A stretch of 5,289 nt of DNA from the NCBI GenBank assembly GCA_030837265.1, contig JAUPKV010000701.1, positions 1-5,289 of the forward strand, in the 5' to 3' direction. A program made the position numbers and the translations under genes. The DNA is from Methanobacteriota archaeon (GTDB lineage: Archaea; Halobacteriota; Methanosarcinia; Methanosarcinales; Methanosarcinaceae). This document shows positions 1-4,931 of the stretch, in pieces; within the stretch, counting starts at the first letter, position 1, and every line of letters begins with the position of its first letter. The notes below the pieces were generated by a model. It saw only the letters and a list, made by a program, of their open reading frames with translations, did no database searches and was not told the DNA's origin.

Positions 1-2
1 AT

Positions 3-971
3 GCTCCTTATGCCGGGTCGTCCCCTGCACTATCAGACGGGATGCTGTTCAGCATCGGAGGAGACCAGAAAGTCTATGCCTTCAAGGACTCTTTAGTTTC
101 GCCTGTTGCGGACTTTTCGGCAGAACCGATTTCTGGCGATGCCCCACTCACGGTAAACTTTACGGATCAGTCCACAGGTTCGCCGACTTCCTGGTCCTGG
201 GAATTTGGGGACGGTACCAATGTTACCGATCAGAAAGCATCGCACACGTATACTGAGGCTGGAAGCTATACCGTAAGCCTCACCGTTTCCAATGCAGGCG
301 GAAGTGACAGTGAGACTAAAACCGATTACATCGTCGTCTCAAACCCAGAAGTCACGGATACGACAAACCCTGTAATTGATTCTGCAGTCCTGTTCCCTGC
401 CAACACAACCGCAGGTTCTAAGATTAACATTGCTGTGAATGCAACTGACAATAAGGAAGTTACTGAAGTTACAGCAGGTAATATTACACTGGTCAAGGAT
501 AGCGATGGAGTCTGGCAGGGCAGCATAACAGCTCCTTCTTCAGTCGGAAGCTATTCCCTGTCGATAAAAGCAAAGGACACTGCCGGAAATACTGCCGAAT
601 CTTCGGTACCCTATCGTGTCCTTCAGCGTTCCGGTGGAGCTAACATAGCAGCTTCTCCCAGGTCCAGCAGTGTTGCAGCAGGAGGTAACGTTTCTCTGGC
701 AATAAAGGTGAAAAACACCCAGAACATCGATGATACCTTCAAGGTCCGGGTAAGTGTCAGCGAGCTCCCCTCTGCTTATCAGGCAAATACTTCCTGGTTC
801 GACTGGACTGAGAAAACCGTAACTCTGAAAGCAGGACAGGAAGTTCTCATTCCGATTAAGGTCAATGTTCCGGAAGGGACTGCAGCCGGACGTAAGCTTT
901 TCAGAGCATATGTTAACTCAGAAACGGCTGCGCTTACCGGGTATGATACCGGGTACCTGGTGATATCCTGA
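3..971 (+). CDS. C-terminal part of a secreted beta-propeller/PKD-domain surface protein (5' end outside window)
   Basis: The reading frame is open from base 3 to the TGA at 969-971, so the gene begins before the window; the ATG at 42 is internal. About 322 residues are visible. Residues 1-30 (motifs SSPALSDG, GGDQKVYAFKD) look like the last blade of a PQQ-type beta-propeller repeat. Residues about 34-113 form a PKD domain with the hallmark WEFGDG (66-71) and the closing HTYTEAGSYTVSLTVSN. Residues about 121-208 are an Ig-like strand-rich domain ending in KAKDTAGNTAESS. Residues about 214-322 are another beta-rich domain of the NEW3/CARDB-like kind. Such tandem arrays are typical of Methanosarcina exported cell-surface proteins, with roles in the envelope, adhesion or binding. 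The visible C-terminus has no membrane helix and no sorting motif, so anchoring, if any, lies elsewhere. The exact ligand is unknown. Domain type is confident; function is not. Confidence 0.9.
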   Translation, partial: APYAGSSPALSDGMLFSIGGDQKVYAFKDSLVSPVADFSAEPISGDAPLTVNFTDQSTGSPTSWSWEFGDGTNVTDQKASHTYTEAGSYTVSLTVSNAGGSDSETKTDYIVVSNPEVTDTTNPVIDSAVLFPANTTAGSKINIAVNATDNKEVTEVTAGNITLVKDSDGVWQGSITAPSSVGSYSLSIKAKDTAGNTAESSVPYRVLQRSGGANIAASPRSSSVAAGGNVSLAIKVKNTQNIDDTFKVRVSVSELPSAYQANTSWFDWTEKTVTLKAGQEVLIPIKVNVPEGTAAGRKLFRAYVNSETAALTGYDTGYLVIS

Positions 972-999
972 AAAATGTGATTAAATGAAAAGTTGTTAT

Positions 1000-1032
1000 T
1001 CCCATGAAGACCTCATGGGATCTTTTTTGTTT
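1000..1032 (+). terminator. Hairpin terminator after the PKD surface protein
   Basis: A perfect 8-bp stem (TCCCATGA at 1000-1007 with TCATGGGA at 1013-1020, loop AGACC) is followed at once by a T-rich run (TCTTTTTTGTTT, 1021-1032). It lies 28 bases after the stop codon of the surface protein, which is the expected place. Archaeal termination mainly needs the T-tract; the stem makes the assignment stronger. Confidence 0.75.
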
Positions 1033-1534
1033 ATCTATGTGAGCTCCATTCCGATTTCTGATACTTTTGCATAAACTCAAGTCACAAGAATATAATTTCA
1101 TTGGATTTTCATAAATGAAATGGCCAATATCATACGAATATTATCCTGATTGGCAGAGGTGCAGAATGCCTATTTGAGATCGAGCCTTTTGGTATTATTG
1201 ATACTTATGTTATAAATGGGAGGAGATTAGCACTTAATAAAAAATTACCGCAAGTCAATATTACCTTTAAGGCTCAAACTTGTTATCATTTTTGTTAAAT
1301 TCATATAAAGTAACTTCTATAATCAGTGATTGGAAGTAAAGATGTCAAACAATTTGGCAGAGCATTACTACCGCCTTGAGAACTCATGCGAAGGTATTAA
1401 GAAATCAGTATCAACTACATAAGCCAGAAACTTCACCAAAAGAAAAACATTCCAGAACTTTGCCTCAAGTATTGAAAAAACATAGAAACTGACCAGAAAC
1501 AAAGTGGGGGTCCCTCATTGGGGCCCTAAATCCA
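1033..1534. other. Gene-free stretch with no recognisable gene
   Basis: There is no open frame longer than about 60 codons and no family I recognise. Two short plus-strand frames were looked at. One runs from about 1117 to 1299 without a start codon of its own (it includes NIILIGRGAECLFEIEPFG). The other, 1342-1422, has an ATG and a GGAAG five bases upstream and encodes 26 residues (begins MSNNLAEHYYRLENSCEG). Both read like protein but are too short and unfamiliar to call as genes; they may be gene remnants. The stretch ends at the first inverted-repeat element. Confidence 0.5.
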
Positions 1535-1652
1535 GGTTATGTTGCAAAAATATTCATCTCGCACTTTAAGGCAATCTATAATTGATACCCTTTATGTACC
1601 ATTTTTCCAGGTGATTATAGTGGTTAACGTTCAAATTTTTTGCAACAGGACC
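1535..1652. mobile_element. MITE-like inverted-repeat element, copy 1 (118 bp)
   Basis: The left tip GGTTATGTTGCAAAAA (1535-1550) and the right tip (reverse complement GGTCCTGTTGCAAAAA, ending at 1652) are inverted repeats differing at two positions. The interior (1551-1628) is shared, in the same orientation, with copy 2 at 2084-2235, including CTCGCACTTTAAGG and TTTTTCCAGGTGAT. Relative to copy 2 it lacks about 38 bases before the right tip. No transposase is encoded. The tip core GGTTC.GTTGCAAA resembles the terminal repeats of IS6/IS240-family elements as I recall them, so this may be a non-autonomous derivative. No matching target-site duplication is visible at the flanks. Confidence 0.6.
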
Positions 1653-1678
1653 TGTACTTTCATGTCGAATAGTAAAAT

Positions 1679-1745
1679 CTGTATTTATACTTTATTTATA
1701 CAGTCACTCATCAAACGGAAAACTTACAGATAAAGTGAGGTTTAC
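1679..1745 (+). promoter_or_regulatory. Possible relict promoter and ribosome binding site of the cdhD-like fragment
   Basis: An AT-rich imperfect dyad (1679-1703, CTGTATTTATA facing TATTTATACAG) contains TATA-box-like TTTATTTATA at 1691-1700, about 45-55 bases before the ATG at 1746. A GTGAGGT ribosome binding site at 1735-1741 sits four bases from that ATG. The fragment therefore seems to have kept its own translation start and perhaps its promoter. Whether it is transcribed cannot be seen. Confidence 0.35.
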
Positions 1746-2081
1746 ATGACAAAGAAAGTTAAGTTATCAGAAATGAAAGACATATTCAAAGACGTACAAA
1801 TACTATCTCTAGAAGGTGTAACTATAGAAGGAGACATTGAGATTGATATTAGTAGACGTGGAGGCGGCTTTAACCCGATGCGTTCTGCACCCCTCTGACA
1901 GGAGAGTGCAATACTTGCACAATACTTCTCAAGACTTGATGGCATGTTCGGCGTCCCTGTAGGCAGAGGTGCTCCTGGAGCCGCTCCTACAGTTTTCCCT
2001 TCTCTTGTAGCCTTGAATTTAAAGACCTTATTCCTGCCAAACGAGCATGAAATTCTTGCAAAAACAGGCACAAACAAATGA
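1746..2081 (+). pseudogene. cdhD: Broken 5' fragment resembling ACDS delta subunit (cdhD)
   Basis: Read from the ATG at 1746, the frame gives TKKVKLSEMKDIF, then [42 protein letters not shown]. These match, from memory, the N-terminal about 100 residues of CdhD, the small corrinoid iron-sulfur subunit of the methanogen acetyl-CoA decarbonylase/synthase complex (normal length over 400 residues). Three kinds of damage are visible. An in-frame TGA (1896-1898, codon 51) stands where the family has Gly in [10 protein letters not shown], so GGA to TGA is a one-base change. Near 2016-2020 the frame slips by one base: LKTLFLPN in the original frame becomes FKDLIPAK in the next frame, which fits the family better. 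Everything after about residue 110 is missing, cut near the second MITE-like element. The start keeps a GTGAGGT ribosome binding site. It is very probably non-functional; the gene identity is likely but unsearched. Confidence 0.65.
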
Positions 2082-2083
2082 AA

Positions 2084-2235
2084 GGATTATGTTGCAAAAA
2101 TTTTATTCTCGCACTTTAAGGTCATAATTGATACCTTTATGTACATTTTTCCAGGTGATAAGAGTGGTTAACTTTTCTAATTGTAAATTTTCTCACTGAT
2201 TTTGTAAAATAGCCAGATTTTTTTGCAACCGAACC
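2084..2235. mobile_element. MITE-like inverted-repeat element, copy 2 (152 bp)
   Basis: The left tip GGATTATGTTGCAAAAA begins at 2084 and the right tip (reverse complement GGTTCGGTTGCAAAAAAA) ends at 2235. Bases 2091-2172 align with 1541-1628 of copy 1 in the same orientation with only a few small gaps (CTCGCACTTTAAGG, CATAATTGATACC, TTTTTCCAGGTGAT, GTGGTTAAC). This copy keeps an extra segment (about 2173-2215) that copy 1 lacks, so it is probably nearer the full length. It begins immediately after the end of the cdhD-like fragment, which suggests its insertion or a recombination at it truncated that gene. It has no coding capacity. Confidence 0.6.
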
Positions 2236-2517
2236 TAACAAAGTCTCTATTTGACTAATAACATTCTATGTTCCCTTTACATATTCCATTTGTTTTCTTA
2301 TTGGGTAATAGTCCTTTGCTAAATTCTTAGACATAAATACTTCAACAACGTTTATGTTATATCTGCCGGCCCCATAGAAATTGGTGCCTTTATAAATTGG
2401 ATCTTACTGTCGTTAGACTTTTTTCAGATAAACAGTTCTCCACTGACGATTACCTGTCAAGAGCAGGTGTATCTAGGATCCGTAAGGGTCGGCAGGATGA
2501 AATAAAAAAGACACTAA
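2236..2517. other. Non-coding or decayed stretch between MITE copy 2 and transposase scrap
   Basis: There is no intact gene. One plus-strand frame is open from 2337 to the stop at 2529-2531 but has no convincing start. Its last part (RIRKGRQDEIKKTLKELL) is charged and protein-like and leads, with a one-base frame change, into the transposase-like frame that follows. It may be part of the same decayed element, but I do not recognise the sequence. Confidence 0.35.
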
Positions 2518-2718
2518 AAGAACTTCTTTAAAAAATATTATTGGGTTGAAAATACGTTATGGATTGATGGTTGTTTTGCTTCTGCTATTGGAAACATTAG
2601 TAAGGAAGCTGCCGAATTATTAAATACGGAATCAGGGTTTAAGTTGAAGCTGGCGGAGTATTTGACTGGAAATAAACTTGAGTATGTAATTAGACAAAAA
2701 TCAGGACACGATAGGTAA
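2518..2718 (+). pseudogene. C-terminal scrap resembling an IS200/IS605-type transposase (Y1 TnpA)
   Basis: The frame between the stop at 2515-2517 and the TAA at 2716-2718 has no good start codon. It begins KNFFKKYYWVENTLWIDGCF and continues ASAIGNISKEAAELLNTESG. The pattern KKYYW...LW.DG.F...IGN.S is the C-terminal signature I associate with IS200/IS605-family single-tyrosine transposases (usually WSDGYF..SIGN). The catalytic HUH motif and tyrosine region are absent. After ESG the sequence no longer resembles the family, so it has probably drifted or been rearranged. It is a dead remnant and adds to the evidence that 1033-2741 is an insertion and decay hotspot. Family assignment is moderate, from a short motif only. 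Confidence 0.45.
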
Positions 2719-2741
2719 TCCGTTTATTTATTCCTTAATAT

Positions 2742-3368
2742 TTACTTTTTTTTATACATCCAGGATAATGGGTCTTTTCGGTCCTCAAACATAGCTCCAA
2801 ATGGCCTGAACTCACCAAGATTGTTAACGGTACAAAAATGCATGCCCTCGTCTGATCCCGTCATCATCAATGGTTTGGCTTTTTCGATGTCCCAGGAGCC
2901 GTTTTCATCATTGTATATACTATCGTCCACTTCAAGACTAACTACTTTTCCAAGAATTAATAGAAAAGGAAAACCTCCGTATACTTCTTCATAAATATTG
3001 TGTAGTTTGCATTCCATCCATGCATAGCAGCCATCTATTCCTGGTGCTTTGACCTTCTTCGAAGGTCTTTCGTTCAAACCTGCCAACTCAAATTCGTTGA
3101 CATTGAAAGGAACATGTAAAGCTGTTGGAATCACTTTATTCACCATATCAGCACCGGGCATATTGATAACAAACTCTTCAGTATCTTTGATATTAGCGAA
3201 TGTATCTCTCATTTTCGCCGAAGCCACGCAAATTAAATCGAGTGGGCGTAAAATAGGCATAACACAAGAGTATGGAGCTATGTTCCGAATCCCATCTTCG
3301 CTGACAGTAGATATAAACACTACTGGCAAGGGTATTAGCGATTCTCTTTTAAAGTTGTCCAATATCAT
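2742..3368 (-). CDS. Flavin reductase-like FMN-binding protein (flavoredoxin type)
   Basis: This 208-residue protein begins at the ATG at 3366-3368. An upstream TTG at 3420-3422 would add 18 residues (rich in Phe, Ile and Asn), but the family starts close to this ATG and a GTGGT lies just before it. Residues 14-50 carry the FMN-binding split-barrel signature ([21 protein letters not shown], then the strand LDLICVAS). Residues 53-69 ([18 protein letters not shown]) are the conserved D T..NI..T.EFV.N segment of the flavin reductase/flavoredoxin family. Length is normal and no damage is visible. Members are cytoplasmic, bind FMN and pass electrons from NAD(P)H, ferredoxin or similar partners; the partner here is unknown. 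It lies 92 bases downstream of the interrupted CooC-like gene on the same strand, so it may be co-transcribed, although a T6 run at 3436-3441 (minus strand) could end the upstream transcript. Confidence 0.85.
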   Translation of the reverse strand: MILDNFKRESLIPLPVVFISTVSEDGIRNIAPYSCVMPILRPLDLICVASAKMRDTFANIKDTEEFVINMPGADMVNKVIPTALHVPFNVNEFELAGLNERPSKKVKAPGIDGCYAWMECKLHNIYEEVYGGFPFLLILGKVVSLEVDDSIYNDENGSWDIEKAKPLMMTGSDEGMHFCTVNNLGEFRPFGAMFEDRKDPLSWMYKKK

Positions 3369-3422
3369 ATTACCACTATATTTATTATGTGTACCAATAA
3401 AAATAGAAAAATTTAATGTCAA

Positions 3423-3464
3423 GATAGATCCTTAGAAAAAACTTACTATCGGATAGATCCTTAG
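3423..3464. repeat. 13-bp direct repeat spanning the end of the CooC-like gene
   Basis: GATAGATCCTTAG occurs at 3423-3435 and again at 3452-3464, with start positions 29 bases apart. The second copy overlaps the stop codon of the CooC-like gene (3461-3463). Between the copies, the minus strand has a T6 run that could act as a weak archaeal terminator. Function unknown; it may simply be a small local duplication. Confidence 0.5.
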
Positions 3465-3916
3465 TAACGGACTCCTGATACTAAAAAATCTACTATTGAC
3501 TCGATTTCCGGAAGTTCCATTTTCAGCTCATCTCCGGCAAATCCTGCTTTTAAAACTTCCAAACTCGAAGGGATTGAAGCTAGAATTTTAGTTTTATCCA
3601 CAGTTTCCATCACTAACTGAATTCCGATTTCATCTGCACGGTTAAGAATGAAATAACAGGGTTTTCCGGCTTTTTCGGTTAGCTGTCTTATTTTTTCTGA
3701 AAGTCTTATGGATTCATAAGAAGGATCAAGGACCATTAATACAAGGTCACACCCTTCTTCAATTCCTCTTCCGAAATGCTCTATACCAGCCTCGGTATCA
3801 ACAAACACAGCATCTTCAGAAGTGGTCTCCATGTTTTTCAGTAAATTCTTTGCAAGAGCGCCCATAGGACAGGCACAACCTTCTCCGAAATCATGGATTT
3901 TGCCTATAGCCATCAT
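3461..3916 (-). CDS. C-terminal half of CooC-like nickel-insertion ATPase (separate frame after an in-frame stop)
   Basis: This 151-residue frame starts at ATGATG (3911-3916), six bases after the TAA that ends the N-terminal half, in the same reading frame. It contains the CooC/AcsF metal-site motif FGEGCACPMGAL (Cys14 and Cys16 here, the CxC that binds Ni at the dimer interface in Carboxydothermus CooC1), the switch II segment DTEAGIEHFGRG (40-51) and the nucleotide-base motif NRADE (92-96). These are the conserved features of a full CooC downstream of the Walker A half. AAGGAAT lies about ten bases before the start, so restart of translation is possible. On its own this half has no P-loop and cannot be a normal ATPase. 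It is either the remainder of a broken gene or the second piece of a split protein. CooC proteins use ATP to mature Ni-containing CO dehydrogenase or acetyl-CoA synthase in the cytoplasm. Confidence 0.75.
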   Translation of the reverse strand: MMAIGKIHDFGEGCACPMGALAKNLLKNMETTSEDAVFVDTEAGIEHFGRGIEEGCDLVLMVLDPSYESIRLSEKIRQLTEKAGKPCYFILNRADEIGIQLVMETVDKTKILASIPSSLEVLKAGFAGDELKMELPEIESIVDFLVSGVRY

Positions 3917-3922
3917 TTTAAT

Positions 3923-4225
3923 TTATTCCTTTTCTACAGTATAAGCCTCGGGAATGTCAGTTATTTGCCACCGGTTTTCAAAAACACTGAAAGTATCTCC
4001 GTTCTGAAATGCCTGTCTCAGCTTTTCTCCCAGAGTTTTTTTGCCTCCGAGGTAATTCATGAAATCTTCAGGCATCCCAAGACCAAGCTGCCTGTGTAGT
4101 CCGAAATTTGACTCATCGCTATCAACCACAAGTACGTTATAACTTCGTCTAGCCATGGATTTTGCAAGCAAAGCAGTGATAGTACTCTTGCCACTGCCAC
4201 CTTTTCCACATATAAGAATTTTCAT
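3923..4225 (-). CDS. N-terminal half of CooC-like nickel-insertion ATPase (ends at in-frame TAA)
   Basis: This frame of 100 residues carries the deviant Walker A P-loop GKGGSGKST at residues 7-15 and the Walker A' segment VLVVDSDESN at about 32-41. Both are typical of MinD/NifH-like CooC ATPases, and DSDESNFGLHRQLG is the CooC subtype. It stops at TAA (3923-3925) after TVEKE, where family members continue directly into the region before the CxC motif. The ribosome binding site GGTGA (4230-4234) is four bases from the second ATG (4225) but only one from the first (4228), so 4225 is the preferred start. It is divergent from the HxlR gene across a 120-bp spacer and heads the probable minus-strand unit. 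Alone it has the ATP-binding loop but no metal site. Function as a half protein is unproven. Confidence 0.75.
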   Translation of the reverse strand: MKILICGKGGSGKSTITALLAKSMARRSYNVLVVDSDESNFGLHRQLGLGMPEDFMNYLGGKKTLGEKLRQAFQNGDTFSVFENRWQITDIPEAYTVEKE

Positions 4226-4268
4226 CATTTCACCAATCGATAAGAGTAATATATGTTAAAAAGTTATT

Positions 4269-4319
4269 TATTAATAGCATAAAATGATAATTAAGAAACA
4301 ATTTTATACTATTAATAGT
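4269..4319. promoter_or_regulatory. Candidate operator: 12-bp palindrome plus partial copy between the divergent genes
   Basis: ACTATTAATAGT (4308-4319) is a perfect 12-bp palindrome. A 9-bp match to it, TATTAATAG, occurs at 4269-4277, exactly 41 bases upstream, about four helical turns. Both lie in the spacer between the CooC-like gene and the HxlR regulator, where HxlR proteins commonly bind. TATA-like TTTTATAC (4303-4309) overlaps the palindrome on the plus strand, so binding there would affect the HxlR promoter. The region is AT-rich, so chance is not excluded. Confidence 0.45.
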
Positions 4320-4345
4320 GTTAAGTTTATGATGATAAAGTGACT

Positions 4346-4678
4346 ATGAAAAAGAATAGTAATGGGATTTGTTTGTGTCCACTCAAAGAGATTATCACCA
4401 CAATATCCAAAAAATGGGCTATCTTGACACTCAGTGCTCTTGGACATCACGATAGATTGCGATTTAATGATCTCATGAACATTCTTGAAGGTATTAGTCC
4501 CAAATCGCTTACAGATCTGCTAAAAGAACTCCTGAATGAAGGTTTGATAAATCGGGAAGCGTTTTCCGAGATACCTCCAAGGGTTGAATACTTTTTGACA
4601 GATGAGGGTAAGCAGTTTTGTGAAGCGATTCTTCCTTTAGTACAATGGGCAGAGAATCGGGATAACCTGCGCAGGTAA
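4346..4678 (+). CDS. HxlR-family winged-helix transcriptional regulator
   Basis: A 110-residue protein. The ATG at 4346 is preferred over the GTG at 4340 because AAGTGA lies just before it; the GTG would add only two residues. The family pattern is complete: an N-terminal Cys-Pro motif followed by the first helix (CPLKEIITTISKKWAILTLSAL), the recognition region (LRFNDLMNILEGISPKSLTDLLKELLNEGLI) and the beta wing with the conserved ending (IPPRVEYFLTDEGKQF). The C-terminus is the helical dimerisation part. HxlR regulators are cytoplasmic dimers that bind palindromic sites, often next to a divergent gene, and several sense reactive electrophiles or oxidants through the N-terminal Cys. Here the motif is CLCP, with an extra Cys two residues before the usual one. 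The divergent CooC-like and flavoprotein genes are the likely targets; the inducer is unknown. Confidence 0.88.
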   Translation: MKKNSNGICLCPLKEIITTISKKWAILTLSALGHHDRLRFNDLMNILEGISPKSLTDLLKELLNEGLINREAFSEIPPRVEYFLTDEGKQFCEAILPLVQWAENRDNLRR

Positions 4679-4683
4679 ATAAC

Positions 4684-4750
4684 AACTTCTCCAGAAAGGA
4701 GTGACTTATTCTGTAACTTATCCAGGAAGGAGTGACTTATTCTGTAACTT
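4684..4750. repeat. 31-bp tandem duplication just after the HxlR gene
   Basis: Two copies of a 31-bp unit lie head to tail, starting at 4684 and 4715, with a further five-base partial match (AACTT, 4746-4750). They share AAGGAGTGACTTATTCTG and differ at only two positions (CTCCAGA versus ATCCAGG). The duplication begins five bases after the stop codon of the HxlR gene. Near-identity indicates recent origin. Each unit contains AAGGAG, but no reading frame follows that would make it a ribosome binding site. Confidence 0.8.
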
Positions 4751-4866
4751 CTTCTGCCTCTTACCTCTATTGCATTTATTCTCACTTTAATTATACAAGA
4801 ATTTTTAAGAAGTTGCCCGCTTTTTCCTCAAAATATTTTATTTTTAAAACAAAATGAGAATGAAAA

Positions 4867-4902
4867 GAAGAAGAGAGATATACAAAAACGCTCTACTTCT
4901 TC
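4867..4902 (-). terminator. Possible terminator of the minus-strand anchored protein
   Basis: On the minus strand, GAAGAAGTAGAG (from 4902) can pair with CTCTCTTCTTC (to 4867) with one bulged base and a T-rich loop, followed by TTTTCATT. It lies 29 bases past the stop codon at 4932. Between the stop and the hairpin there is an imperfect direct repeat (4905-4921 and 4926-4942, 17 bases, one difference). Confidence 0.45.
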
Positions 4903-4931
4903 ATATTTTCTTAAACCTTCTGCAAATTTTC

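Larger units (their letters stand above)
3461..4225 (-). pseudogene. cooC: CooC/AcsF-type ATPase gene interrupted by one in-frame TAA (whole locus)
   Basis: Reading from the ATG at 4225 and ignoring the TAA at 3923-3925 gives one continuous frame of about 254 codons, the usual length of CooC (roughly 250-265 residues). No residues appear missing at the junction (AYTVEKE, stop, IKMMAIGKIHDF). All family motifs occur in the right order: GKGGSGKST, VDSDESN, GCACP, DTEAG and NRADE. This is one gene with a single nonsense codon, not two unrelated genes. TAA is not the pyrrolysine codon (TAG), so ordinary readthrough is not expected. A sequencing or assembly error is also possible. Confidence 0.7.

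Noticed and set aside
326..526. 66-codon minus-strand frame
   Set aside because: It is antisense to the PKD/Ig-domain gene.
1117..1200. RGAE motif as a piece of a Bud32/Kae1-type kinase
   Set aside because: Only three or four residues match; the rest does not follow the family pattern.
1505..1527. GC-rich GGGGGTCCC...GGGGCCC segment as a terminator or regulatory hairpin
   Set aside because: Pairing is ambiguous and short, no T-run follows, and no gene ends before it.
1539..1733. 64-codon plus-strand frame
   Set aside because: It starts inside the MITE-like element and its first half is the element itself; no protein family is apparent.
1896..1898. TGA in the cdhD-like frame as a selenocysteine codon
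   Set aside because: The family has Gly here, not Cys or Sec, no Sec-element-like structure was seen, and a frameshift lies further on; a nonsense mutation explains it better.
1742..2077. 111-codon open frame on the minus strand
   Set aside because: It is antisense to the cdhD-like fragment, whose plus-strand reading has clear family motifs. The minus-strand protein shows no recognisable motif.
3049..3435. 128-codon plus-strand frame
   Set aside because: It is antisense to the well-supported flavin reductase gene.
3923..3925. In-frame stop of the CooC-like gene as a pyrrolysine readthrough codon
   Set aside because: The codon is TAA; pyrrolysine uses TAG.
3893..4099. 68-codon plus-strand frame
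   Set aside because: It is antisense to the N-terminal half and the junction of the CooC-like gene, and has no motif.
4447..4785. 112-codon minus-strand frame
   Set aside because: It is antisense to the HxlR gene and runs through the tandem repeat; not protein-like.
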